Shown one piece after another: positions 22,909 to 29,954 of a stretch of DNA of 53,020 bases. The DNA is taken from positions 1 to 53,020 of IMG/VR virus record IMGVR_UViG_3300025101_000033; one strand, given 5' to 3'. The notes below the pieces were generated by a model. The model did not search any database. It had not been told where the DNA came from and was given only the letters and a program-made list of their open reading frames with translations. How positions within the stretch are numbered: position 1 is the stretch's first letter; each line of letters starts with the position of its first letter. Made by a program: the position numbers and the translations under genes. The stretch is from a virus.

Positions 22909-23182
22909 CGTTGATTCTCCCGTAGACATAGTTTTCTTTAACGACGTAAATAGTCTCGAAATCTCCTTTTATTTCCTGAATTGTGCTTCTTTCGACCACA
23001 ATAGTATCTCCTGGGAGCAAGTCTATCGTGCAATCTTCAGACATGTCTAAGATCTCTCCTATTACATAAGGGGATTTTGGCGGTTGATATTCGTCGGGCA
23101 TAATGAACAAAGGATCTTCTTTGTTTTGCTCTTCTTCTTGTGGCTTTATCCACAAATGTTTATTAAACGGTTTAAATTCCAT
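22892..23182 (-). CDS. GroES-like co-chaperonin (gp31-type)
   Basis: 96 aa from ATG 23182 (GGAG 5 nt upstream). FKPFNKHLWIKP (3-14) matches the first barrel strand of GroES; a polar mobile-loop-like segment contains the hydrophobic LFIM (25-28), the place where GroES has IVL and T4 gp31 III; then PYVIGEILDMS, LLPGDTIVVERSTIQEI (56-71) and IYVVKENYVYGRI. Length equals GroES. It probably pairs with the phage GroEL at the left edge or replaces host GroES on host GroEL. It has its own promoter at 23218-23246. Confidence 0.75.
   Translation of the reverse strand: MEFKPFNKHLWIKPQEEEQNKEDPLFIMPDEYQPPKSPYVIGEILDMSEDCTIDLLPGDTIVVERSTIQEIKGDFETIYVVKENYVYGRINDETDK
22947..22954 (-). promoter_or_regulatory. 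putative phage late promoter element ACTATTTA
   Basis: Minus-strand GAGACTATTTACG inside the 3' end of the GroES-like gene, 39 nt before the DUF3293-like cargo gene's ATG 22908. It is coding here, so weaker evidence than the intergenic copies. Confidence 0.35.
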
Positions 23183-23199
23183 GTTGTCTCCATAATAAA

Positions 23200-23232
23200 A
23201 AAACGTGTTACACATATAGTATAACACGTTTT
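23200..23232 (-). promoter_or_regulatory. 33-bp perfect inverted repeat over the groES-like promoter
   Basis: Arms AAAACGTGTTA (23200-23210) and TAACACGTTTT (23222-23232) are perfectly complementary around an 11-nt spacer. It covers the -10 box and start region of the promoter. On the minus strand the downstream arm runs into seven T, so it could be a terminator for the upstream gene; alternatively it is an operator. Confidence 0.6.
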
Positions 23233-23246
23233 GTAGTCAATGTCAA
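23218..23246 (-). promoter_or_regulatory. sigma-70 promoter for the groES-like gene
   Basis: TTGACA (23246-23241), 17-bp spacer, TATACT (23223-23218), extended TG; 36 nt before ATG 23182. Confidence 0.78.
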
Positions 23247-23251
23247 GTAAA

Positions 23252-23446
23252 TTAGTTTTGTTCGTGAGATTTTTTAACTTCTTGAACTTGTGTCCGGACA
23301 TCCTTGATTTGCTTTGACGCCTCCATAAGAACCTTTCTCGCTCGAGGTGCAGCAGACTTATAGCCATAAGAACCATTGTCAACCTTGTCAAGATCATCGA
23401 GTGCATTTTGCAAAGCTTCAATTACTTTTTCAATTTCTTCTCTCAT
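23252..23446 (-). CDS. small helical protein resembling histone H1-like Hc1
   Basis: 64 aa. EEIEKVIEALQNALDDLDKV, then SAAPRARKVLMEASKQIKDV and RTQVQEVKK, repeats the two-helix layout of the Hc1-like family (acidic helix, loop with Gly/Ala, then ARxxRKxLxE). Possible DNA-binding or architectural role. AGGAG precedes ATG 23446. The last gene before the GroES-like promoter. Confidence 0.65.
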   Translation of the reverse strand: MREEIEKVIEALQNALDDLDKVDNGSYGYKSAAPRARKVLMEASKQIKDVRTQVQEVKKSHEQN

Positions 23447-23454
23447 AATTTCTC

Positions 23455-25383
23455 CTAAAATATTTCACAGGCTCCGCCGGCACATGCGACTTCGCCACTT
23501 AAGTCAGTTTCATCTGTAACTTCTGTAATTAGATCTAAATCAACGTTTTTTACCAATTCAAGCATTCTTTCGTAAGTTTCCTTGTCGCAATCTTCAAAAG
23601 GTGCCTGCACATATGTGCCACCGTCATAAGGTAAAACTGATAATCCGTTGTATACACCTCTGTTGTTCCACATCCAATCACCAACAGTATCCCATTCATC
23701 ATCTTTGATTGTAACGGTTGCCGAGACATTGTGGGTATTGTTTCCGTTTTTGTGTCCGGACTTGATCCATTCATTTGAAACCTTTTTTACTCTCTCGAGC
23801 AAATCTAGGGCTGTTTCGTGGCGCGTTATTGCCCCTTCAGGAGCTTTTTGAGGAACAGATAGGATAGCAGTATCATGTGGTCGGAAACGGCAGTCCTCGA
23901 CCAACTCAGGCAGGTTCTGAGCGAGATAGTGATAGATCGCCTCATTCTTTCCTACGCGTAATCTGCGTATATAATAGTCGTTATGCCACGCATGAATACC
24001 ACTTGATGTACCAAGAGTCAGAGATGTAGTTCCTGCTGGTTTAACACATGTTTGTCGTGCTGCTTGGTTAATACCTATTTGCATTGCAACTTGGCGATTC
24101 ATCTTTGATACTTCCAAAGAGGCCTCGGTCATGTCTAACTCAAGAACACCGCCGGAGGCAATACCAGTCATTGAAACACCTATTAAAGCATCCTTTTCCG
24201 TAGTGCGTTGCCATACAGGTCTGAGATAATGGAAATCTGTGTATGATGCTTGAAGTGTGCCAATAAAAGAGGCGGCTCGAGATCGGGCATTTAAATCTTC
24301 TTGATCTTTTACATCCGAGACATTAATCTCAACTAAGTTACAAAATTGAAATGGACGAAGACCAATTTCACAGCAAGGGTTACAGCCCCATTCTTTATCA
24401 TTGGAAAAATAAAATCCGGGTTCACCTGACCGTGATTCCTCGACTCGTTTCCAAATGTTTTTGAATGTTGCTTTATCAATCCTGTGTCTCATAATAACTA
24501 CAGAGTTGTTTGCTCTTCCTCGTTGAGGGTTGAGTTCCCACCACGATCCTGCTTTCGCTCCGAGCATCTCTTCGTCATCAGCCGAGAATAAAGAAATAAG
24601 GGCAGCGCGGCGAATACCTCCAGCGAGAACCGCATCCGCAATGTGGCAGATGATGTCATGCACCTCAATAGGAGTGAGTTTGTCACCATTTTCTTTAGCA
24701 TCTAAAATTCCCTCTACTTTAACTAAACATTCTCTCAGTGGTTGTGGTCCCGGCGCCTTTCCGCCGGATGTAACTAGTCTTGCGCCTTTCGGACGGATGT
24801 CCGAGAAATCAAATCGTAATTTGGAGGTACCTTTGAAATAAGACTGGATCAATGCTTTCACTGCATCTGCCCATCCCTCAATTGAATCTCCAATTAAAAA
24901 TCTTCGAGTTCTTTTCGAAGAAGGTCTGTGAATCTCGGGAAGTTTTTCAACGTGATGATGTTGAACAGAATAGCCAACACCTGTTCCGCCTAATAGCAAA
25001 AACATGATCTCGCCAAATACTCGTGGGTCATCAGCAGGTGCGAACGCACAATTAAAGATACGATTCGGAGACACCTCGATTGGTTTTCCTCCAAACTGCA
25101 TGCTTCGCATCGATGGTAGCACCTTCTTGTCAAACACAAACTTGTAGTTCTCACGAATCTCTTGCTCGAGTTGTGGAAACTTTTTGATGTGCATTTCCAT
25201 GTTACGAGTTACCAATTCGTACCAGTTTTCTCTTCGTTGCTTATCCTCTAAGTAACGAGCGTATTTCATGTGAACGGTTATGTCCGACAAGATTTCCTTT
25301 TCTAGATCCATTTTTCTGTTCCTGTGTAGTAAATTTTTCATGTATTGCTTTTCTTCTAAAGTATAAATTTGCGATAATTCCAT
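23455..25383 (-). CDS. nrdJ: class II (adenosylcobalamin-dependent) ribonucleotide reductase
   Basis: 642 aa from ATG 25383; an in-frame TTG four codons earlier is not needed. It is monomeric NrdJ/RTPR-like: SMRSMQFGG, FNCAFAPADD (first redox Cys), GGTGVGYSVQ, NPCCEIGLRPFQFCNLVEIN (radical finger-loop Cys and NxE), CVKPAGTTS and a C-terminal redox pair CAGGACEIF. It reduces ribonucleotides without oxygen dependence or a separate radical subunit, but needs B12 from the host. The gene follows the helicase after a 1-nt gap and supplies dNTPs for replication together with dut and thyX. Confidence 0.94.
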   Translation of the reverse strand: MELSQIYTLEEKQYMKNLLHRNRKMDLEKEILSDITVHMKYARYLEDKQRRENWYELVTRNMEMHIKKFPQLEQEIRENYKFVFDKKVLPSMRSMQFGGKPIEVSPNRIFNCAFAPADDPRVFGEIMFLLLGGTGVGYSVQHHHVEKLPEIHRPSSKRTRRFLIGDSIEGWADAVKALIQSYFKGTSKLRFDFSDIRPKGARLVTSGGKAPGPQPLRECLVKVEGILDAKENGDKLTPIEVHDIICHIADAVLAGGIRRAALISLFSADDEEMLGAKAGSWWELNPQRGRANNSVVIMRHRIDKATFKNIWKRVEESRSGEPGFYFSNDKEWGCNPCCEIGLRPFQFCNLVEINVSDVKDQEDLNARSRAASFIGTLQASYTDFHYLRPVWQRTTEKDALIGVSMTGIASGGVLELDMTEASLEVSKMNRQVAMQIGINQAARQTCVKPAGTTSLTLGTSSGIHAWHNDYYIRRLRVGKNEAIYHYLAQNLPELVEDCRFRPHDTAILSVPQKAPEGAITRHETALDLLERVKKVSNEWIKSGHKNGNNTHNVSATVTIKDDEWDTVGDWMWNNRGVYNGLSVLPYDGGTYVQAPFEDCDKETYERMLELVKNVDLDLITEVTDETDLSGEVACAGGACEIF

Positions 25384-25384
25384 T

Positions 25385-26740
25385 TTATTTTCCAACCTTT
25401 GCGTATTTGTCTCTTAACATTTGAAAGGCATCTGCTGTGGATTGCATTTTTTCTGCTGTTTCATCTCGATCTAAAATAGAAATAGAGACTGTTGACCAAT
25501 CAACAAATGCATCGAATACCAAGCCGTCTGGTCCATTTCGATTCTTGGCTACAAATAGTCTTCCTTTGTTTGCCTGTTTGTCTTGGACTGTTCGAGAGAG
25601 CGAGAAGATGAAGTCTGCGACGAAGCATTTGTTGAACGCTTCTGAGATCGCTTCCATCGTGATGACTTCCGCGTTGAGCCCGCCCCTGTTCGTCTGGGAA
25701 GCGGTCCAAATGGGAAACTCATAGGACTGAGCAAGTCCTCGAAGGCCTTCGTAAGTTTCTTCCAATTCGTGTCGTTTTTCACCTGAACTCCTCACCGGAC
25801 GTAACAAGTCCGCATAATCTACTAGTACCATGTCTGGCTCTATTCCACGCTTTCGTAACTTTTCAATGTGATTCTTAAGCGTTTGAACCGAAGCAGACTT
25901 CGTTGGGTATTCTTTGATAATTAGAGTACCCTCAAGATCTTTCACCTTGGAAACAATTTCTTTTTGCCTCATTCTATGTTCTTGCAAAGGAACGTCGGTA
26001 ATACAGCAATCAAACCTTTGGCCCACCACTGTGTCTTTAAGTTCGAGGGTATAATAGACAACAGTTTTTCCTTGCAACAACGCTTGAGTCGCGAGATGGA
26101 CCATGACCATAGACTTCCCAGCACCGGTAGGAGCAATAACAACACCCAATTCGGATTTTCCAAGACCTCCCTTGAAAATTTCATCCATTCGTGACCAACC
26201 AGTTGAGATTGGATCTCTTGACAATAACTCAAAACGTTTAAGCAGATCTTTGCGAAAATCATGGCCGAAGTTATTGTCTGTACCAAGAACTAGGGCCTCC
26301 TTGATCACTTTCTCGATCTCTTCAAATGATGATGACTTGAGCAATGTTGCTGATTTCATCATAGCCCCTTTCAATGTTTGTTTTCGACAAAAGTCGATTG
26401 CTTTGTCTTTAATGAATGCTGCTTCTTCGATACCATCGGATGATTTTATTCTAGCCCCAAAGTTTCGAACAGCTTGTGCAGTTGCTTTGTCGTGATGATT
26501 TAATTCAGTTCTTAGTAAAGTAAACATTACCTCAAGATTAGGGTGTGTATTATACTTTTCTCTATAGTTAATCAAAGTTTGTGCAAACACTTGCAAGTGT
26601 TTGCTCTCAAAAAAGCTGACGTCCATGACTTCCATGATCTGATCAAAGAATGGCCTGTCCTCCAACATAAGTTGGCAAAGGTTTTCTTGGAAATTTTTTC
26701 CAAACCTTGTAAATGTTTCTTTTGAAGTTAATTCCTTCAT
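25385..26740 (-). CDS. replicative DNA helicase (DnaB/gp41-like)
   Basis: 451 aa from ATG 26740 (AGGAGG upstream); longer frames overlap the promoter. A helical N-terminal domain (1-160) precedes a RecA-fold motor: Walker A VIAPTGAGKSMVM (201-213), TVVYYTLELKD (H1a with catalytic Glu), Walker B MVLVDYADLLRP with Asp308, then PIWTASQTNRGGL (H3) and the C-terminal arginine-finger region (FSLSRTVQDK). It unwinds DNA 5' to 3' ahead of the replicase. No primase gene is seen in the window. Promoter at 26772-26800. Confidence 0.93.
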   Translation of the reverse strand: MKELTSKETFTRFGKNFQENLCQLMLEDRPFFDQIMEVMDVSFFESKHLQVFAQTLINYREKYNTHPNLEVMFTLLRTELNHHDKATAQAVRNFGARIKSSDGIEEAAFIKDKAIDFCRKQTLKGAMMKSATLLKSSSFEEIEKVIKEALVLGTDNNFGHDFRKDLLKRFELLSRDPISTGWSRMDEIFKGGLGKSELGVVIAPTGAGKSMVMVHLATQALLQGKTVVYYTLELKDTVVGQRFDCCITDVPLQEHRMRQKEIVSKVKDLEGTLIIKEYPTKSASVQTLKNHIEKLRKRGIEPDMVLVDYADLLRPVRSSGEKRHELEETYEGLRGLAQSYEFPIWTASQTNRGGLNAEVITMEAISEAFNKCFVADFIFSLSRTVQDKQANKGRLFVAKNRNGPDGLVFDAFVDWSTVSISILDRDETAEKMQSTADAFQMLRDKYAKVGK

Positions 26741-26771
26741 GTGTCCTCCTAATTTTTTTGCTCGTGTTATA

Positions 26772-26800
26772 AGTATAACATTTTGTATCCCAGTTGTCAA
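26772..26800 (-). promoter_or_regulatory. sigma-70 promoter for helicase and nrdJ
   Basis: TTGACA (26800-26795), 17-bp spacer, TATACT (26777-26772); 32 nt before ATG 26740. Confidence 0.75.
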
Positions 26801-26806
26801 ATATTT

Positions 26807-27757
26807 TTATCTTTTTATTTTTCTAAAGACTGTTAGTAAGTCTGTGAAATTGAGACTAGCGGCGTCATCCTCTAAAAGCATTTTTGTAAAATTAATTTTA
26901 TTAAAACTAGGCTCAAAGTTGCTTATAGAATTTTTAATGATCTCTCTATTCATCGCCCTGATATTTGGATGTTGCAATTGCATAATGGCATAGTTGTCTT
27001 TGATAAGTTTCTCGTTGCTTTCGATGTTCTCGTGTATTTTCAACTTTTTTCCTTTCATCGCACAATCTCTAACTATGTCTGCACAAGTATATTCATCTTG
27101 TCTGATCAAGTAAGGGAATCTTTTGGCAATTGTCTTAAGCCCCGCTCCTTTGATACCGGGCAAATTATCTGATGAATCACCGGCAATTGCTCTTGCCAAA
27201 GCAAAGTTGTTTGGATGAATCTTGAATTCTTCGATAACAGACTGTTGTGTGACAATCTTCTTTTGTATTGGGCGATAAATTTCCACATCTTTTCGACACA
27301 ACTGGAAAAAGTCTTTGTCAGAGGAGATTATTGTTTTTTTCCACCCATTGTATCTTGGATGATTGATCACAAGAGCAATAATATCGTCTGCTTCCGTAAA
27401 ATCTGCTATAAGTTGAATGACGGGCATTTCGTTTAAGTATTCCATTAGTCGTACTTGTTGGAAACCTTTGTTGGCTTCTTCTTTGTCTTCAGGTATTTCA
27501 ACCATGCGTCGATTGAACCTAACTGGTTTTCGACCACCTTTGTAGTCTTTATTCATTGAGCGTCGTCTTTGAGAGCCCTCATGGCCATCCCAGGCGATTA
27601 TAATCTCATCAGCGGCAAAGTCCCTAGACACCTTCTGTAGGCTCTTTAAAAAGCCTATAGTGCCTCCTATAGGCCATCCTTTTTTGTTGAGATGAGGCGA
27701 GATTACATAAGATCTCAAAAACATGTTCAATGCATCAATTATTATTACGTTTTTCAT
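26807..27757 (-). CDS. 5'-3' flap exonuclease / RNase H (FEN family)
   Basis: 316 aa. VIIIDALNMFLRSYV (4-18) holds the first metal Asp; EIIIAWDGHEGSQRRRSMNKD is the arch-region segment; IADFTEADDIIALV and TIISSDKDFFQLC are the acidic clusters; AIAGDSSDNLPGIKGAGLKT is the helix-hairpin-helix DNA-binding motif. This is the T4 RNase H / T5 flap exonuclease type, removing RNA primers and flaps. It lies between UvsX and helicase genes, with GGAG before ATG 27757. Confidence 0.93.
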   Translation of the reverse strand: MKNVIIIDALNMFLRSYVISPHLNKKGWPIGGTIGFLKSLQKVSRDFAADEIIIAWDGHEGSQRRRSMNKDYKGGRKPVRFNRRMVEIPEDKEEANKGFQQVRLMEYLNEMPVIQLIADFTEADDIIALVINHPRYNGWKKTIISSDKDFFQLCRKDVEIYRPIQKKIVTQQSVIEEFKIHPNNFALARAIAGDSSDNLPGIKGAGLKTIAKRFPYLIRQDEYTCADIVRDCAMKGKKLKIHENIESNEKLIKDNYAIMQLQHPNIRAMNREIIKNSISNFEPSFNKINFTKMLLEDDAASLNFTDLLTVFRKIKR

Positions 27758-27997
27758 TTATTCTCCAAAATCTTCGGGTCCCCATTTATCCAAGGATCCA
27801 TCATCGTTTATTAAATCAACCGGCAAGACGTTAATCTTGTACGATTTAACACCATAGTCAAACTTTACATCAATAAGACTAAGATAGAAGGCTAAATTAT
27901 CAGCCATTTTTTCTGCTTGAGACCAGTTCAATGCTGTGCCTCTGATTCTGTCTTCTTTATCGCCATCGATGCGATACCATACCAAGTATGTTTTCAT
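27758..27997 (-). CDS. small hypothetical protein
   Basis: 79 aa from ATG 27997 (CGGAGGAC upstream). MKTYLVWYRIDGDKEDRI and KSYKINVLPVDLINDDGS suggest an alpha/beta sandwich; no family recognised. Its stop abuts the FEN exonuclease start. Confidence 0.7.
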   Translation of the reverse strand: MKTYLVWYRIDGDKEDRIRGTALNWSQAEKMADNLAFYLSLIDVKFDYGVKSYKINVLPVDLINDDGSLDKWGPEDFGE

Positions 27998-28019
27998 TTG
28001 TCCTCCGAGTTGTATATTT

Positions 28020-28048
28020 ATTATAACATGTCTCGGAAGGTTTGTCAA
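28020..28048 (-). promoter_or_regulatory. sigma-70 consensus promoter before the 79-aa and exonuclease genes
   Basis: TTGACA (28048-28043), 17-bp spacer, TATAAT (28025-28020), extended TG. Confidence 0.85.
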
Positions 28049-28073
28049 GTTAGTTTTAAACTTTTCCTGACTT

Positions 28074-28526
28074 CTATTTTGAAGCGTACATCAACAGCTG
28101 TTGAGATATTTCTTCTTTTTCTACAGATAGCATGAGGTTATCAGCTAGTTTCAAGTTCTCTTGCGTTAACAGATTTTTGGGATGGTCATTATTTTCGGAA
28201 TTCAATTCGATTTCACCAAAAGCAATTCTAAATCTCTTACCAGATGCCTGACGTCGACGTTTCTTCAGTTGTCTTTTGCTAAATGCCGTGGCTTCATATT
28301 TTAAGGTAGTCCCATTGTTAACAATATTATAACCCAAAGTGAATTGCACCTTCCCATCTTCAGTGAACCAACTACGTGAGTTAAAGGTCTTGTGTAATAC
28401 TGGTTTTTTGAAAAACTTTGCATATTTATAAGGTTTAAAACCACGTTGAGATAAGAGTCCATCCAAAGATTCTTCTTCCAATGCTTCCAAGATCATTTGT
28501 TTTAGTTTTGCTTCTGTTAGTTTCAC
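28074..28526 (-). CDS. 150-aa protein with head-targeting-like N-terminus
   Basis: I start it at GTG 28526 (CGGAG 7 nt upstream), which gives the family peptide MKLTEAKLKQMILEALEEE; a longer TTG-started frame only adds five residues before it. The body includes a beta-rich section (WFTEDGKVQFTLGYNIVNNG), a basic patch (SKRQLKKRRRQASGKRFR) and a helical tail. No known domain. ACTATTTA lies 22 nt upstream. Confidence 0.8.
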   Translation of the reverse strand: MKLTEAKLKQMILEALEEESLDGLLSQRGFKPYKYAKFFKKPVLHKTFNSRSWFTEDGKVQFTLGYNIVNNGTTLKYEATAFSKRQLKKRRRQASGKRFRIAFGEIELNSENNDHPKNLLTQENLKLADNLMLSVEKEEISQQLLMYASK

Positions 28527-28547
28527 AGACGGTCTCCGCAATCATGA

Positions 28548-28555
28548 TAAATAGT
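28548..28555 (-). promoter_or_regulatory. putative phage late promoter element ACTATTTA
   Basis: Minus-strand GACTATTTATC, 22 nt before GTG 28526, just downstream of the recA/uvsX terminator. Confidence 0.5.
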
Positions 28556-28560
28556 CATCT

Positions 28561-28601
28561 AAAAACAAAAAAACCCCGAAGACGAAAATGCCAACGGGGT
28601 T
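28561..28601 (-). terminator. Rho-independent terminator after uvsX
   Basis: Minus strand: AACCCCG, 16-nt loop, CGGGGTT, then a T-rich tract (28571-28561). Confidence 0.85.
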
Positions 28602-28607
28602 CAAAAG

Positions 28608-28680
28608 GAGGTAGTATGAACAAAACAAATGACTGTTACTTTAAATAGTGATTTAATCAAAGATTATTCCAAACTACCTC
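28608..28680 (-). other. structured 3' untranslated region of uvsX
   Basis: Arms GAGGTAGT (28608-28615) and ACTACCTC (28673-28680) can pair across a 57-nt AU-rich interior containing another ACTATTTA (28641-28648). The interval 28602-28700 holds no convincing gene; it could be a stabilising 3' structure or a small RNA. Confidence 0.35.
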
Positions 28681-28700
28681 AAAAAAAGTACCTTCAGGAT

Positions 28701-29804
28701 CTAACCTTCTTCGGTCTCTTTGTCTACTTTAAAGTTTTTACCTTCGGTTTCAAACTTCATAATAATCTCTTGATCCATTATGTCTAGAACACATGCTCTA
28801 AATTCAGGATCTTTAAGTTTATTCATCCAGTTTGCTCTTTGGAACTTAAATTCTTTGCCACTACGGTCATACATTTTGTTCCAAGCTCCAGGCTTAAACC
28901 TTTCAGAACCAGAAGCCCTCAGAGCTTCGAGCCAAGATTCTTCATCTTGAATTCCAACCTTGTCACCCCAAAGAATTTTGAATGTACATTCTCTATTCTC
29001 TGTTCCAAAACGAGATTTTGGAAGTCGGGCTCGCACCTCAGAACCAATTCTAACTCCATTTTGCTCAACGTGAGCTGCTTTTCTATTTCGCTTTGTTAAC
29101 CAAATGCGAAGAGAGTAAGCATAGATCAAAGCTTTGCCACCTGGGGTGAAATAAGGCTCTGCTAGCATTTCCCATGTATTTGTAGAAATGTTAGTTTTTA
29201 GTTGATTAATCATGAGCATTGTACAGTCATGATTTGCAATTGGACCGGCTAATTTCGCTAGCATCTTTGAAAAGATTCTTGGCTTAACTGCCATAGTTGA
29301 TTGAGGATTGAAGTCTCCTTCAAGTTCTTTTTCCGATGCAGTTGCTGCAACAGAATCCCAAATAAACAAGAATTGTACACCTGGGTGGTCTTCCATTAAT
29401 GTCTCAATGGTCTCGAGAATTTTTTCAACTGAGACTGCTTGAACATATAAGAAAGCGCCGTCAATGTCAATCCCACACTTCTGTAAGAATTCAGTATTAA
29501 TTGCACTTTCGGCATCAAAGTAGACAACGCAGTGGCCCAATTTTTGAGCCTGTGCGCCAATCTGTGCAGCCATGAAAGATTTACCAGCGCCAGATAAACC
29601 AGCAAGTTCAGTGAATCTTCCGACAGGAATACCCGCCATTTGGCCACGACAGATTATAGAGTCCAGCCAGCGTGAACCAGTTGGAATCCATTCTTTGACT
29701 TCGGAAGGATTGCTTTCGCTCAGATTATGAGCAATGTCCATGCCAACTTTTTTGTTGATGGCTTTTTTCATTGCTGAAATGTCAATCTTACCTGCCTTTG
29801 TCAT
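28701..29804 (-). CDS. uvsX: RecA/UvsX-like recombinase
   Basis: 367 aa. Walker A is GLSGAGKS (69-76), HCVVYFDAESAINTEFLQ carries the catalytic Glu region, FLFIWDSVAA is Walker B, and CTMLMINQLKTN (about 196-207) the allosteric Q-loop. The C-terminus is acidic (FKVDKETEEG). It catalyses strand exchange for recombination-dependent replication and repair. Start ATG 29804 follows GGAGTAA; the stop of the preceding small lipoprotein gene is immediately adjacent, and the gene ends at a strong terminator. Confidence 0.94.
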   Translation of the reverse strand: MTKAGKIDISAMKKAINKKVGMDIAHNLSESNPSEVKEWIPTGSRWLDSIICRGQMAGIPVGRFTELAGLSGAGKSFMAAQIGAQAQKLGHCVVYFDAESAINTEFLQKCGIDIDGAFLYVQAVSVEKILETIETLMEDHPGVQFLFIWDSVAATASEKELEGDFNPQSTMAVKPRIFSKMLAKLAGPIANHDCTMLMINQLKTNISTNTWEMLAEPYFTPGGKALIYAYSLRIWLTKRNRKAAHVEQNGVRIGSEVRARLPKSRFGTENRECTFKILWGDKVGIQDEESWLEALRASGSERFKPGAWNKMYDRSGKEFKFQRANWMNKLKDPEFRACVLDIMDQEIIMKFETEGKNFKVDKETEEG

Positions 29805-29939
29805 TTACTCCTCCTCGGACACTGCTGTGTCTTCAGCTTCCTCTTCGGTGGATTCTTCGACAACCTCTTCGGTTGCTGAATCTGTTTCTTCTTCTTTATC
29901 TCCGCAAGCGAAGAGAAGAGTTAATAATAATGTAGTCAT
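29805..29939 (-). CDS. 44-aa small acidic lipoprotein
   Basis: MTTLLLTLLFACGDKEEE: a very short signal sequence with lipobox LFAC, then almost only Glu, Thr, Ser, Ala and Val (STEEEAEDTAVSEEE). GGAG lies 7 nt before ATG 29939 and the stop abuts the uvsX start. It could sit in the inner or outer membrane as a superinfection or lysis factor; function unknown. Confidence 0.65.
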   Translation of the reverse strand: MTTLLLTLLFACGDKEEETDSATEEVVEESTEEEAEDTAVSEEE

Positions 29940-29954
29940 AATTTCTCCTATGAT

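Noticed and set aside
28604-28649. Plus-strand AAAGGAGGTAGT with ATG and a 10-codon frame
   Set aside because: Only plus-strand gene signal in the window, very short, and explained by the minus-strand stem with complementary arms.
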